36,567 bases of DNA. Source: Pelargonium cotyledonis (lineage: Eukaryota; Streptophyta; Magnoliopsida; Geraniales; Geraniaceae). A program made the translations under genes and the position numbers. How positions within the stretch are numbered: the first letter of the stretch is position 1; every line of letters begins with the position of its first letter. Shown here in pieces: positions 19,849-35,240 of the stretch. The stretch lies in assembly GCA_036897625.1 (NCBI GenBank), contig JAYMTA010000160.1:1-36567 (forward strand), read 5' to 3'. A model generated the notes under the pieces. It was given only the letters and a program-made list of their open reading frames with translations. It was not told where the DNA came from and ran no database searches.

Positions 19849-22800
19849 GAACTTTATATTCTTTATTTCTTGCTTAGCTAGCTTTTTCTTAGGATACTAA
19901 GTTATTTTTACTTCAAATTCTAATTAAAATATTATAAATTATACTAGTAAGGTCAAACTTAGGGAGTCTCTTATTCTTTTGTTGATCCAGCCCTCGGTAA
20001 CTGAGGAGTGCTAGGATTCTCTTATAAAGTAAAAAAAAAAACTCGTAGAAACTTATAAGTATTAATAAAGGGATGCTAGACAATTAGTACTTCAATCAGG
20101 GATGCCCGTTTCACTTAAAAAATCAAGATTTGTAAAAACTTTAAATCATAAACACACAGAATTCCGCTCTTAACTTTCCTAACTAGACTACCCCGACAAG
20201 ACTAAGCCTCTTGCACTTATTACCTAACCCTAAATAAATTAGTTAAGAAGCTCTTCCTACTACTTGCTTTTAGAAGATTTACCCAGACTCTTCTTATGAG
20301 CCTTAACTATTGTAGCTTTAACTCCTCTGTATCTCGGGGGCTATGCGCCGTTTCATTAGTATTTTTAAACTTTTAAAAGAGGGCTCTTCAAGTAACGAAT
20401 TTGCCATAAAAGCACTTCTTTAATAATACGAGTTTCTGATTCTATGTTTTGAAAGCATTTTATAGCGTATCTTACTCTTATGACAGTTGAGAAGGGTTCC
20501 TTTGCTTATTATATGGGCCTTGATAGCTTAAAAAGAGTTTAGAAAATGCAAAGTGTTCACAGGGTTTGCTTCTTTCTAAAAGTTTATAGAGTGAGTTCTA
20601 TTTTTTTACTTCAGAGTTGACTAGACTATCTAGGCAATTACTAGTTTTTGTAGGTTTTCTACCCATTAATAAATATTAGAAATAACTTTACTTAAAATCA
20701 AGAAGTTTCTAGATATTTGTTAGCTACCTTTCCTTTAGTCGACCTTATATTAAGAACCTCCACCGGTTAGTAGTACTATAACTCTACTCTAAAGGAGGCT
20801 TGCCTATATGAAAACGAAAGCCTGCCTCTAAAATGGGGTACGCTTAAGGAACACAAGAGCAACTGAAACCTCCTAAGAAAAACTGCTTAATGCCTTTATT
20901 AAATAAAATCCAAACTCTTCGATTAGGAATACCCCTTAATAAAAATATTGGAACTTCCCAGGCTCTTATTCAAGATTGAAGAGCGGATAACAAGGGAGCA
21001 GACTCCTAAATTACTGAGCTCTCCCAAAGATTACAATTTTTGGATTAAAACCTGCTTGAGCATAGAGAATAACAAACTTTCAGGAAAGGAGCAAAAGGAG
21101 ATCAAATCTTACACTCAAACATAAGCGCATTCCTTTTAAGTTCCTTCAGAGCTATAACTAACCTCTCAATTCCTTCGCGTACTCAATCACTTAGATAATT
21201 AGATAAATATCTTCCAGTATCGAGTAGGAAATCCCAGTCTTTAGATAGAGAAGGTTCCTGATTACTTACTTATAAAGGTATAAGGCAAACCAAGATAAAC
21301 CCTGCCTCTTCTTCGTCATCTTCTTATTCCTAACTTTCTTACTCGGTAGATCACTAGGAAAAGGAGTTACAAGGCGAAGGTTCAAGTAGTGCTAGACCCA
21401 AGTAAAGATCCAGACTGCTAGGAATGAAAACAGAGTTCTAGATCCTCTAAACCCTTACTTTAGTAAAATCGGAGAGCTGTATAAAAGAAAATCTCGCTTT
21501 TGGTTTACTAATTACAGAGTTTTTTCTTAATCGACCGAACCTTTCACTAAGAGATTCTTTTTTAAGTAAGTAGCTTCAGTCTTAATTTTTTTAACAATTT
21601 ACGAGTTTAAGTCATTCTCTATAAATTTATTGTTTACCAAACGGCAGGGTATCCCGTGTTGGAATCTTTTGTGGACCCTATTGATTGAGATTTTACTTTG
21701 TATGCCTCGACTTTAACCTGTGCCCGTTTGAAAAATCCCAGTGCTCTACTCAACTGCGCGGGAATAAGGCTTTCCTTCTTAGAGATATTGAATATTCTAA
21801 TTATATAATTGCTGCATGATAGAACTTTTTAATACTTGTAAATTGACTACAAACATAGATTGGATTCGGGAATACATCCTAGTAAAAGGAAAGGATAAGG
21901 AACTCGTTTACAACAGGGAATTCCTCTAACAAAACGACCAGTACGAAAAGGATTAGTTTCTCTATTCTCAACGTAACAACCTTCTGACAACGGAAAACAC
22001 TTGTACTCATCCCTAACAAAGTAGACCCTATTATTAAATAGTAAAGTTTGATATTTATCTTGTTATATCCGGGCACGCAGAAAACAAACTACTCTTAATA
22101 GAAAAAAGGGAATCCTCTATATGTTTACTAGCTCTTAGGGGACTCTCTTATCCAATATTGAGTTATACTAAAGAATATTGTATTTAGTTTTGACCTCTTT
22201 TTTATAAGAGGAAGTCTTCTTAGCAAGAGCTAGTATAAACTGGGTTTTAATCGATATCTATCTCGAGTAACAAGACTTTTTTCAGTAACAAATAAAAATC
22301 AGCGTGTATAAAATATCTATCATATAAATATAATAACTTACTACGAGAATTTACCTTATTACCTTGTAGAATCTTTTAGCTTAATTTTTATATTTTATAT
22401 CATGTCCCTTTTCACAAGGTTCTTATATAATAGGACAAAAATGACAAGTAAATATCCAATATCCAAGCATTACCAAAGTTTTCGTTATGCAGACAAATAG
22501 GATCCTTAACCAATTGGTTGGGGAGAGGTTAATAACTTGACTGGACTATAAAAAAAAGATGCTCTTAACCTATTTTCAGTAAAAAGAAAAGGGGCTCTTA
22601 ATAGCTAATAAAGCAAGCGTAATAAAAGCTTTCTCCTAGCCGGAATTCTCTGCCATTTCGAAGAGCTGCTCAGCTGTCTTATGTAACCTGTATAGTCTAG
22701 AGAATGAGTTACGCCTTTAAGCGGGCTCTGGGTTTTTAATCTAGCAGAGGAACTTGAGTACTCTAGGACTTAAGAAAGCACTACTTGTCTCTTTTAGAAA

Positions 22801-24699
22801 TTAAATGCTTTTCTTAGAATCTCTGATCCATTTCATGAGTTAAAGCCATACTTAGGAGACTTTCCTGCGATCCACGACTCTTAATAAAACCCATAAGCTG
22901 TCAATAGGGATAGCCTGAAAAATTTTTGTGACGAAAAGTGAGGGCTTTGAGAAAAGGGAAAGTTACTAGGATATCTAGGTCCTTAAGTTTTTTAATAGAG
23001 GGCCCCTTAGAAATACTAAAAAAGTAGCATAAAAATCTTCGCCTAAGCAATTTTAGTTCAAATACCCTACTTATTTGTCGAAATTCCCAAGGCTTATAGG
23101 ACTTCCCTTGTAGTCTTTTCAATCTAGATTTACCGAACTTTTGTATACGCGCAGGAAAGAATCTTAATATAGTCAACCTTACACTATGACAACATACTCT
23201 GTAGCCCTTTATTATACTCATACACATACCTACCTATTTCTTAATCCTCTTCTGTAGCCTTGTCCTTGTAGCTTTGTTTTCTGCACCCCTAGTTGCCTTA
23301 GTCTTCTTACACCTGTACTCTTATTAGGGTTCTTGATAGCTAGGATTCTATTCTTTGATTAGCTCTATTACTCTTCTTGGTAGGCTTTACTAAATTATAA
23401 TAGTTTAGGAGTTATTATATAGATTTAGTAAAAAGCATAAAAGTCTTTCATGATTTTGTAAATATCCAGTACACTATACTCTATATAATAATTCTTTCTT
23501 TTTACACTGTTCATAATGAATTTTTGGTAAGGTATAAAAAAAGGATACATTTTAACTCAACTGTTAAAATAGGGATTTCCCGATAAAACCGGGCTTAACC
23601 TTGCTTCATGGTATCTAAAAATAGCGCCTTATCAAAAAATTTGCAAGAAAACTCTTTCCTCAGATCAGTTACTTACTACAGGGGTATTCATTAAAGTCAG
23701 ATAAAAGGAGCACTGCTTTTTCTAATTATGGTGTGGATATATTCGGGTACTTCTTGAGTTCATTTAAAAGGGAAAGCTTTTGTTCTAAAAGGAATTGGGC
23801 CTATTAATACGAAAATTCCTTTAGGATTACAAGCTTATTCTTTACATACAGTAGGTGTAACAAGCCTAAGAAAACAAAGGAATATTTAGTAATTTAGTTA
23901 GTAATAAAGCCCGGGGAAAGTTTCTGTAGTAAACCCAATTAGGACCGGAATAACTAAGGCTTGCTGATATTGTGTCTAATATAAAATAAACTCTCTTCCG
24001 GTTTGACTTCAACTCGGTAAATGGAAACTTTACATACACGCGATTCCGCTCTTTTTTCTGAAACTAGTTTATTTTATACAAAGTATCCAGGACTCACGAA
24101 AAATCACTAATTACTTACAAAGAGCTATAGCAAAAAAGTCTAGTAAAGCAGGATTCCTAGTTTTTACTGCATTTACAAGGTATTTCGGTATGGGTTAGAG
24201 CAAACAAAGGAGTTACTCCCGTAGTTAAAGAGTCAAATGGTCGAGCTTTCTAGCACTCTGAAGCTTCGCGACTTTTTCTCAAATACGTGACATAAGTACC
24301 CTTTTGAATAATACATATTAAATTATTGACTCACTTGATCTCGAAAAGCTAAGACTAATGCAGATATTAGAATAAGCCCAAAAGGGACTTGCTAGAAGAT
24401 CTTTTAGCGCCTGTTTTTCGGGTACCCCTTTAAAGGATGTGTGAGGATTTTTGAAGCTTGTAGAGTCCTTATTTACTCTGTTTTAGAATTCCTTATATTC
24501 TATTTGTGTACTTTATCTATTTACTGTCCCATAGGAAAATGCTCTTTTTGTAAGCCCTTCTCGGGCCTTTTAGTCTTATAGATATTCTTTTTAGTTATAG
24601 AGTTAGTATTAGATAGTAATAAAAATATTGATAGTGGTTGTTGTTTATTTAATTGTTCTATTAGTTAGTATACTACTGGACTTGTTTAGAATTGTATTA

Positions 24700-24960
24700 A
24701 AGTTAAAGGGATATCCCTCTGGCACTACTATCCAAATGAGAAATCCTAAGGAAAGCCTGGGCAAAAGGGGGAAAGTGAACGAGTTTCTGGCAAAGAAAGG
24801 TAGTAAGTAGATGGAGAGCTAAAGGCAAGCTTGCTTGTTTCCCAGATCCGGGTGCAGGTATAATAGCTAAGAAGATAAGTCTTGTAGGTATCCCAGATCA
24901 GAGAGTAACAAAGATCCAGAAGGTAGGTAAGATGAAAGATACAAGGTATTTTGAATCCTA
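24700..24960. other. Purine-rich patch closest in style to plant mitochondrial spacer DNA
   Basis: Within the AT-rich block this patch is visibly richer in G and in CA/TG doublets. It is built of words such as AAGGCAAGCTTGCTTG, CAGATCCGGGTGCAGG and GAAGGTAGGTAAG. Two 60-80 codon frames cross it on opposite strands, both low-complexity, so I call no gene. It may be a less decayed or younger part of the block. That is a reading of style only. Confidence 0.25.
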
Positions 24961-27130
24961 AAGCAATAAGAAGAGTATAGTACATTTTTACAAAAAATGA
25001 ACAAAGCTAGCCAACTTCACTGTGTGAGAGCTTTTCTGAAAGTAAGTCATAGTTTGAATAAAGTCTCCTTTTTTTCTTGATAGAAGCTAGACCCCTATAA
25101 TACCTACTTTCTTAGGAGCCCCTTGTTGTTAACTAACCGTTTTGCAAAGTCTAGGGAGTTATATGGCAAAGCTTTCAAGGATGTCTTTCGTCCTTTCAAC
25201 AAGTATTAATGGAATATACTTTAATTTTCTGTTCTGCCTTGCCTGCTTCCGGCCGGTAAGAGAAGAGGGTTTATATAAAGAAACCAATTGTTGTAGATCC
25301 CTTTCTTGTTTTGAGAAAGTTAGGGTGCTAGGTTAAAGCTCGTAAGGAAATCTTATTAGCTTATTGTTATATTTTTTTAGACTCGGGCGCTCTAAAACCC
25401 TAAAAAAGTCGTAAGAGTAGCGCATTATAAGCATCGGAAAAGCCCTAGAATGGATTTCTTCAGTTTAGTTAGTATATCTTTAGTAAGAAGAGTCTCTAAG
25501 CTAATGAGTTGTCGTGAGTTTCACTAGCATTAAAAAAGGTTATCCTAGCGCGTAACTCTCTTTTAAAGAAGCAGCAGCCAGCCGGTGCATAAAATTATTC
25601 CGTTTTATTACATAAAAGTAGAACCTTTTTTCGTACAAAACCCGGATGTTAGGTCTTTTTTATGAAACAGGTAATTTAATTTATTTACACCGAAAATTGC
25701 TTTTTATCAGCTCGCGTTTTGCTAAAGAGGGCTTCGAGATATTAATAAGAATGGAACTGGATTTTCTATAAAGAAAGGTTTAAAAAAGCTTGACTCTGAC
25801 TAAACGAGGTTCCCGGGCATTCAGGTAGGTAATACGAACCGCTTAAGTACCAATGCCTATACGGGCTTTAGCATCTCTTTTTCAACAGTCAAAAATTCCG
25901 AGCGAGAATAGTGTGTATATAAAAAGTGTTTCTTGCAAGATTATCCCGGCGAGAAACTGGTTTTTAGCATTATATTTACTGGAAAAGCACTAGACTTTTA
26001 AAACGATGTCCAGTTGTGTTTTGGCAGACTTCCTGGTATAAGATTAAGCAAAGGTAGAAAGACTCTATTCGATAGGGGTTCTTTCCTACAAAGGAGTAAT
26101 AAATAGAAGTCTGCGCAGTCTAGCATGTAATGTATCTTGGGTTTTCCCAACATTCAACTTATATAAAGGAGTCCTTTTTACAGTGCTGGGGTTAAGCTCA
26201 GTCATAAGGAACCTGAGGTTCTGGAAAGTCCTACTTATTCTAAGAGGGAGAAATCTCAAAATGTAAAGTAAATAATTTCGATTAAAAGCCGTGGGGTCGG
26301 TTTGTAGGTAGAATTTCTTAGCAGGACGGTTGATACTAAAAAAGTAGAAACTCGATACGTAAAGCTTTTCTAATTCCTTAAAGTTTTTTGCTTTTAAAGG
26401 GATTTACAATTACAAGATATAAGGAACCTTAGCCGGGAGTCTCCTTTTTAGGATCTTTTCCTTAACTCTCGTTTAGAAACAGAAGGGAGCTAAAGGAATT
26501 TAATGAATAGGTAAGGCCCGTAAGCGAACAAATGAGGAACCCAAAATTCTTTTTTGGTGTAAGATTTTTCAGTATACTTTGTGTATTTCCACCTTTAAAA
26601 TTCCCTTTTGGTTTTTGCTATTAGAATGACATAAAAGATCCTTAAAGGCACAAGCCTAAGGATACCAAACACCTAAGAAATCCCTTTGATAACTTTGTTT
26701 TAATCTTGCAATTTTTTTAGTTAATAATATAATAAAGGGGGCTCTTTGCCGAAGCTACACCCTAGGCTCGAACAAAACAAAAGGTATAAAATAACAGGGG
26801 ACCCATCCTTTAACAGACTCTCCAAACCTAAATATCTTTATACTACAGTTCCATTTTTACCTTAAAGTAGAAAGGTTTTGCTTTAAAGTTTGAAAATAAG
26901 TATCCACAAAGGGGCCCTGACCTTGTAGTTTCTTTCAAAATAGGTTTAGTTATGGCGCTGGATTAAAGATTCAGTATTGAGAGTTAGGATTCCCTCTGGA
27001 AGCTTGCGAGAAACTAATACGGGTTTGCGTTGACCATAATACTTTTACTAATAAAGTCCTTTTTTTGAGGATTTCAAGTATTAATAAAGGCATCTCTAAG
27101 AGTAACAAACGAATAAGTATCAAGTATTAA

Positions 27131-27190
27131 TTAATAGTGGGATTAGAACCAACGCATTCTCATTGGGTTGCAACCTTGCTAAAAGGAAGG
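27131..27190 (-). pseudogene. Possible tRNA 3'-half relic
   Basis: On the minus strand GCGTTGGTTCTAATCCCAC is close to a tRNA T-arm (consensus GGTTCRAATCC), preceded by AAGGTTGCAACCC, which could be an anticodon stem region. The T-stem pairs poorly and no D-arm is clear. I cannot assign an isoacceptor. Confidence 0.2.
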
Positions 27191-30100
27191 GTAAGACTTG
27201 TCCTTATTAAGAGAATTTATAGTACTAATACTAATCAGACTAAATTGAGCTACCCACTCTGTAAGCATGTCTTATATGTAGGTATCGGGGTTCTTGCATT
27301 GAAATACTAAGTCATTGTCATTCCAAAATGTAGAGCACGGGTCCAAGGCCAATATATATTATATAGCAAAAAACTGCATAAGCTATTGTTTGTATATTTT
27401 ACTATATTAATGTCATAATGTCATATAAGGTGTCTCCTTAGGTAAAATTTATACGACCGAATAGTAAGAACAGAAATACAAGACTTTTACCCTTTTAATG
27501 GTTTTATTAGATGAATCCTTTGCTTTACCCGGGCTTGGAAGTTTCAATTTGTTCATTTATTTTTATGTACTGCTTATGGAATACTCCCCTTGACTATATA
27601 ACGGAAATGGCTTTATTTTCAAACTTACCCCTAAATTTTAATAGCTAATTCCTATTATATAGAACGAAATATAGCATAAGGAATTCCTTCAAAAAGGTAG
27701 ACTCAAAGTACGCGGACAAATTTCTTTGTTAAAAATTTAATAGGGTAGGGATTAATAATATAAACAAAGCAGTTCAAAAAGGGCTTGGGTTTGTAGTTGA
27801 GTAGGTTGTCGGCGAGATTTCGAGGATTAAATTCAACTCTTCGTGGGCATATTGCCTGTATCTTGCTTTAATGCTTATAAAGCTGCTGAGTATTTAGGGA
27901 TCTCTTTTATAGGGTAGAAAACTCTTTTTCAGTTCTCCCCTTTATGTACCTGATAGAGAGACTCGAGACTGCAGGAAGAATTGCTTTAAGCACCTAAATT
28001 TTCAGTACTTCTAAAACAAAAAGCTTATCTTTATGTAATGTCTCTACTATAGAGGGAGGTGTTAATGCAAGTAGTATTCTGAATATTCCTAACATACGTT
28101 ATAGGCAACACCAACAAGAAAAACTTTCACTTTAACAAAAATTTCTGGAATAAAATTGCCTTTACTTTTGTAAAAACATTCTCTAAGAAACTCTTTAAGA
28201 GTAACTGCTAAAGTAAAGAGTCTCCTTATAAGCGCTCTTGATCTGCCTTTTGTTGATCTCTGTCTTATCCTTAATGTACGTCCACCATTATCTACTGTGT
28301 ATCCGGAGCTAGGGACTAAGGGCTTTTTTTTTTTTTAAGAATTCTAATCTGTATTGGGTATCCGGCAGTACGTGCTTTAAAATGAGGTTTCCTTGACTAG
28401 TAGTAAAAGGCAGTAGCTGTAGTTGATAGAAATCTTGAGTAAAGAAGTTAGAACTTGAGGTATTACATAAGATAAAAGTAGGATTCCTTGCACTATCCTA
28501 TTAAATAAATGGAAGCTTAAACCCTGCGATATTGGTTAAATCAAGAAATTGCTATTTATTTATAAGAATTGCTACTATAGAATCATATGGATCTCTCTGA
28601 GATATAACAGGTTCTTCTGCTAACCTGGATAAGTAGTTGAAAAGGGTCTCCCCAACAAAAGAATGACCACGAACAAATAAGGATCCTGCGGTTAGACACT
28701 TAGGAATAAAAAATTAGAATCTTACAAGTTATAAAATAATTTATATTTAAAATCTTTGTTTTTTAGTATTTACAATCTCAAACAATTTAGTAAAAAGGGA
28801 GGAAATGATAGGATCCAAGCACCTCCCGAGTGATTGATACCTATTTTTATGATTTGTTTCCATGTCCATGATTAGGAGTTTTAAGAAGGAGATCCTGGCG
28901 CTATAACTATCTTGAGTTCTTTTTAATTTCAGTAACTACTTACTTTAATACACCTATTCCCTCCCACCTTTTGCGAGACTCAGGTATCCGTTTACTCACT
29001 TTTAGCGCTTTATTCAAAAAATTTGTTAGTATATTACTAAACCCAAACAAAGTTAGACCTATTCAAGGAATTCCGTTCCTAAGATCTCCTTTTAATACCT
29101 TTTGTAAAGTGTATTACTAGACAAAAACCATAAGGAAAATAATAATCTTACGGATGGCATACAGAGACCCCTATTTATTAAGTGATTTTTCTATTAAATA
29201 TAAAGTCACTTTGTCCCACTTTTGTTTTTACTACTCCGGATTAGAGCTTAAAATGCGGAGTACTCCGAGGGATTTTGTAATGAGGATACAAAGCAGTTAA
29301 AACGTAATCCTAGTGAAAAAGTGTCCCAAGAAATAGGGATTAAAAACTCTCTTTAAGCGGCTTTTAAGGATTAAGTATAGAACTCTAATAACGCAAAATA
29401 TTTACCTTGTCTCGTAAATTTAAGGTATTACAAGAAAAGGAACAAAAATTTGTTTTTAGTTAACAGTTATAAACTTTTTGACTTCCCTGTTCAAATCTAT
29501 TAATTAGGATGTAGTTTTCCCTTCTTAAATAGGGGCTCTTAACTTGTAACTTGTAATCTAATTTTGGTTATATATAAGGGGGTTACCCCATATTTCTGTA
29601 ATATTAAAATAGAAGTATCCTTATTCTGAATAATAAGTTTAGGTAAAGTCCTTTTGCTTTATGAATAGGGTTCCACATAGACTCTAAATAGTAACGAGCT
29701 GCGTTCTTATCCGATTGATTAGTCTAGCTTGATTAGCCTCAGTGTTGCTCGTTTCCTTTCGGAAGAATTCTTCAAAGATACTTAGAAAAAGGGACTGCTA
29801 TAAAACCTTAGAAAACAACTCTATATCAAGTCATTTAGTAAGTATTCAATACAAATAGAATTTGCCTTTGAAAAGCATGGAATACTCAAGCGAAGGAAAA
29901 AAGCGTATATACTTCACCGCGGAACCTCGAAAGTCTAAGTTTTCTAGAATTTGAAATACTCTATACATACTTTATTTACCAAGTCTTCCTCTTTTCAAAT
30001 GAGAGCTTACTCTTCTCTAGTTTCATAAATTTTACTTGATATCATACCTTTCAGCGCACTGCTATCTAGGCCCACTATCGTTAAAAATTTAAAATATTAA

Positions 30101-30687
30101 CACAGCACAAATACAAGGGAATTCCCTTTAGATAAGTTGCTTTCCTTCTCTTTCTTAGATAAACTGAAATACCAAGCACATTTTATAACAACCGGGGTTT
30201 CGAATTGAATTAGTATAAAAAATCCATTTGTTATATTGAGCTGCTTATATAAGTGCCCCCCTTCCTACTAACTCTTACGGATCTTGCGTTTATGAGTCTC
30301 TCAGATATATAACTAAAATACATTCTTTACCCAATATAGATTCATGTGATATGCTGTGAGAGGCTTTACCAAAATCACTTAAATATATATGATATTCTAC
30401 GCTTGTGCACCTCTTAGTTAGTAGCCCCCCTAAACAGCCAGTGCGGTAACCTATAGCCGTAGTAAATACGACCCCCCATTCTACCATATTCGACATCCAC
30501 TTAGAAGTACTTACTTAATTAGTGCATTTTGTTTCCTTGAACTATCAGCATAATTTGAAAAATACGGAATCCTATACGAGTAACTTATCACCTGAAAAAA
30601 GGGTATAACTACAAGAGTACCTTGAGGGTTTTATTAAGGCTCTTTTCTAATCTAAACTTTGCTCTTAGTGATTAAGGTACAAATTCC

Positions 30688-30728
30688 TATTAAATGATAT
30701 AAAATATTAAATGATATAAAATATTAAA
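30688..30728. repeat. 17-bp AT-rich tandem repeat, 2.4 copies
   Basis: TATTAAATGATATAAAA stands at 30688-30704 and 30705-30721, followed by a partial copy (TATTAAA) to 30728. It is a simple slippage repeat with no sign of function. Confidence 0.85.
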
Positions 30729-33700
30729 CATATACTATTTCAGGAACTTTCCTCAAACGGACCCCTTTTTTGTTGCCTTTGAATTGGCGTAGACCAAGAG
30801 ATCTTGATAATAAAGCGTTTGCAGGATCAAGGTTCACGTACCTTGTTTGGCTTCTACTTTTTGATAGAGCTATGTCCTCAAATTTTTTAATTACAACAGC
30901 ATACCTAAAGATAGACCCCCACAAATTCTGTAAGAAAATATATATTTGTCGTAGGAACTCCGGTTAAACTCCCGTCAATTTTTTGCTTAAAATTAATTTC
31001 AATAAAAACAAGGGATGCTTATCTAGGTCTTCCCCTTTTAAATAAAACTATAACTATCCTTTCTGAATTACTCAAACTTTAATCAGTGATAAAAAGAGGA
31101 TCTATTGAGTGAAGAATCTAAATATTCCTTTAGAACAAGGAAGAAAACTGAAGAAAGGAGACTCATTTCACTTAATTTTTAAAGCATTCTCTGCTGTGTG
31201 CTCTTTATCTGCGGAATCCTAAGAGTTGCCTGGAAAAATTGTTACAGGGCCTGTAATTGTAAGGAGTTAGAGCCCCTCCTTATATTATAATAAACGACAT
31301 TTATGGTAAAGCAGAATAAAAAATCTACATCAAAGTCAGTGGTTCCTCCGTTGAAAATACATTCTATGTTGTAAAAAACCCATCCCTTATAAAATGTTAT
31401 ATATCAAATTGACTTATTATTATTAACAAATTTGGACTATTATACAGTTACAGATACTAACTAAACTTCCATGCTCTTCCATAACTTATGGCCAATATCC
31501 AGCGAGTTTTAATAAGATGGAATATAGGATTTAAGTATAAAAGAAATTCTACGAAAAAGTAATATGGCCCCCTCGAGAAAGGGTAATTCTTTATTTTAAT
31601 TAGGGGGTGGAGTTTGAGAGAACAGGGCTACTGCATATAAAAGCAATGCTCGAGTGGTTTTACCAAGTCTCAAATCAAATATTAACTACTTGTTCTACCA
31701 ATTTCTTAATTAATGAAAATGGAGAGCAAGAATCTATTTTTTCTCTTATTTTTTCCTAACCGAGCCCCTTTAGAACTTGATTAACAGGCATCCACTTGGC
31801 TTATTAGTCTTCTTCGTGAGCTGGATATTTTCATATCAAGACTACAGTTATATGTTCAAACTGCAATAACTTTCTTAATTAGTGTAGTACAGCTTGTGCT
31901 TTGTCACTTGTGAACTCCTTTCTCTTTTGTAATCAGTTATTAATATTAAGTTTCTTTTTAAATCTTGTACCTGAATCGAGGTTTTCTAAAAATATATGCA
32001 ATTGAGAACTTTTTTACGCTTGAAGAGACCCACAATAAGTAGTAAACTAAAAGAAATTCTATTCTAGTACTTCTCAAATCTTTAGTTATTAGCTGCTCTT
32101 TTTAAGAGGATTTCGTAAGCAAAGTTATCTCTCTATTTTTATTATATCCGAGCCCTTTTTCTTAGAATGCTCTATTAAAATCACCACTAGCAGGGCGCTT
32201 CTCTTTTCTGCGGTAAATCTTAAGTTATGCAGGTACTTCCCCGCCATATCTGCATCTTATTCCTATTCTTGTATTTATTTAGGTTTTAGAATTTTACTTA
32301 TTTATAAGTCAGCTACTATGCTTATTGTCTAGGTAAGATTAAGAAAAACTTGTCCCCAATTATAATTATACGAGTTAAAAGATCTCGAGCATATTTATAG
32401 AATGGGCACGCAAGGAATAACTTAAGAGCTTTCCGAGTTCAGTATAAAAGCTTATATAATAGCCTTTATTACTCAGTGAGCTAACCAAGCTAACGCTTGC
32501 CTCTTCAGTTATAGTAAGTGGTCTTATAGATTTCTTAGTTGTTTAAGACATATTCCTCTTGTTCTTTGCTTATTAGCACGTAGAGGATAGAGCCTTAGAG
32601 AGATTGGATTATACATCTCCCGACCAAAACGTAGTGAGAGAGGGTAATGCAGAAAGTCAATTTATAGATATACCCACTTACACGATAGGAACACCAACTA
32701 CTGCTTATTCATAATCTTCATACTTTAGGGCGATATCTGTCTTTAGGGTCCTAGTTGTATTCCCTACCTTCTTGGTGTTAGGATTCCTTGGACTTACCGT
32801 AGCTAATGTACTTATCCTCTTGTTGTCTGGAGCTAACTGTAGCATCGCGAAGGGAGGGAAATGTATGCTAGTACTAGTTTAGTTAACCTTACACTATAGC
32901 CATCTAGAGAAGAACCCGCTAGCTTGAAAAATTTTTAAGGAGTCCCGCCTTAGTTACTTGTTTCATTCCACCCTGTTCATTAAAACCTGTAATTACAATT
33001 GATCGGTTAATTAAAAGGGGCTCAATAAGCACCCACTAGGAAAAACCCCGGTAAAAGTCTGATCAAGACTCCTTTTTGTATTACTAAAATGACTAAGATT
33101 TCTTTCTAGGTTAGGTCTTGTAAGAGAAGTGAGACACCTAAAATACGTAAAACAAGAATTACCTTCTTATCCCGAATCCTTTTTCGTGGAACTGAAGAAA
33201 GAAGAATTACTACCAACTAGACAAGCTAAATCCCTCCTCTTCTCTTTGTTCCGAGCTATAAGGAATCCTTGTTACTTATAAACTGAAACTGGATTAAGAA
33301 AGTAAGGAAAACCCGCTTACCCCTCAGTTCTACGGATGTCCCTAACACTAATAAGGTAAACCTTCCCTCAGAGAGTTAAGCCAGAATACAGGAATTCTAG
33401 GGTTCTAATCCTATAAAACCGCTTGCTGACTTTCATACACTCTTCTTACCTAGACCTAACCTCTAAATAAACAGGAATTCCCTACTTGAGGTAGATACCT
33501 ACAATTTCTTTCATCAGTAAAATCACTTATATAATAAAGAATTTCTCTATTCTAATAGATAAGTAAGGAAACACTCAGTGTGTAAAGTTTTTACTTAGTG
33601 CCTGTCGTACGTAAGAGGTTAGTAAAAGCTCTGAAGGAACTGAAGAGGAATGCTTGTCTTGTTAGTTACCTAAATTTCACCTTAAATCGGAATTAAGGAA

Positions 33701-35240
33701 TTCCCAGATTCAGCGAGGTCAAATCCACAAGTATTAACTTTATTCTTCGAATCTATGCTTTATTAGAACCCTATTGACTACTCATTTTAAATCCTTTTTT
33801 TTGTTTGTATTTGTATTTATTTAATTATGTAAATAGGGTCTTCAGAGAAACCTATTTCTGAATTAAGATGTATAGGTTTTGCTTAATAGCGAGTAATGCT
33901 TAACTAACAAATTTCCTTTATCTAGTAAAAAGTAAAAAATTTAAAGAGTTCAAGCTTGTCAAACAAAGAAGTAATTTATAAGTAGGAATTTTCATTCTTA
34001 AAAGTTTACGTTTAGTTTTATTTTAAACCATAAATCCGGCATTTGGTATTTTAGTACGTCTGTTTCTATTTATAATATTCTATAATAAAAATAAAGTACT
34101 CTGCGTTATTAGAGAAGGAAATTCGTTACACTTAACTCCTTATTGAGTCAGTGTATTTCTATATAAAGCCAAGCTTCTTTAAATAATTAGGATTCTACAG
34201 ATAAGAATACTCATGCCCTCTTGGAACTAGGGTATCCTTTGAAAGCTAAATCTAAATACCCTTTCTTTTACAGAATTTTTTGGTTCTATGTCTAGAAATC
34301 CTTTGACTCGGGGCGCTAAATACATTTATTTAATTCAATAGATAAAATATTGCTAACAAGAAGACTGTGGAATATTCCTTACTTGTAGAAGGAACCCTTT
34401 ACTTGATTTAAGTCTAGATAGGGCTTGTTGTTAAATATGTTAATAATATATTTTTTTTATAAGGCTTTAAAGTTTAAATCTTCCTTTTTAGATAAGACAC
34501 AAGGGATAGGATTATTAGCTTATTCTATCTATAACTATAAAACAAAAAAACTTCTTAATTAAGAATACGGATACCCATGTTTACCGATTTACAAGAATAG
34601 AAAAACTTCTGGATCCCTTTGAAAAGAAAACCAAAGCAATAAAATTCTGTAAAATTCTCCGAAGACAACCCCATTTACTGAAACAAAGAATCACTCTTAA
34701 TACAAAACTTTGGATAATACCTGTACTTCTTACTAAATTTAAATAATTAAATACACTTAGCTAAATTAAATCTCATTGTATATTACAGAGAAATCCTTAC
34801 TGTCTACTTATTAGTGCAGCGAACACCTCTCTTAGATATGAAAAAGACTAATTAGACTTGAAATCTTTACTAACTAAAAAAACTATTTAAACAAATCAAA
34901 CAAACTGTACTCAAACTCATCAAATCCATATTTACTCTGAATTCTGTAACTTCCTTATCAAACACTTATAGAAACTTTCAGAGATTCTAACTTCTATACT
35001 TAGTAAATTGAAATCACTTATCTTAGTAATCAGCTCTAACTTTTCTTAGGAATCCTCAAAAGTTGCCTGTATGGCAAGAAAAGCGTATTAATAAAAGCTG
35101 CTTACTAAGTACCTATTTGAAAGTAATTCTTATCTTTCCAGATTACAAAACAAGCTCGCGGACCCCCTTTCAACAAAAACAGTAAACTTTGGATTAGCTT
35201 ACCAGAATAAGACCTCCAGGAAAACATTCTTTTAGTTAGC

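Noticed and set aside
22901-23227. 108-codon minus-strand open frame, Arg/Lys-rich
   Set aside because: It is the longest frame in the 28-kb block, but about the length expected by chance. No family is recognised, though a weak thought of a ribosomal protein was considered.
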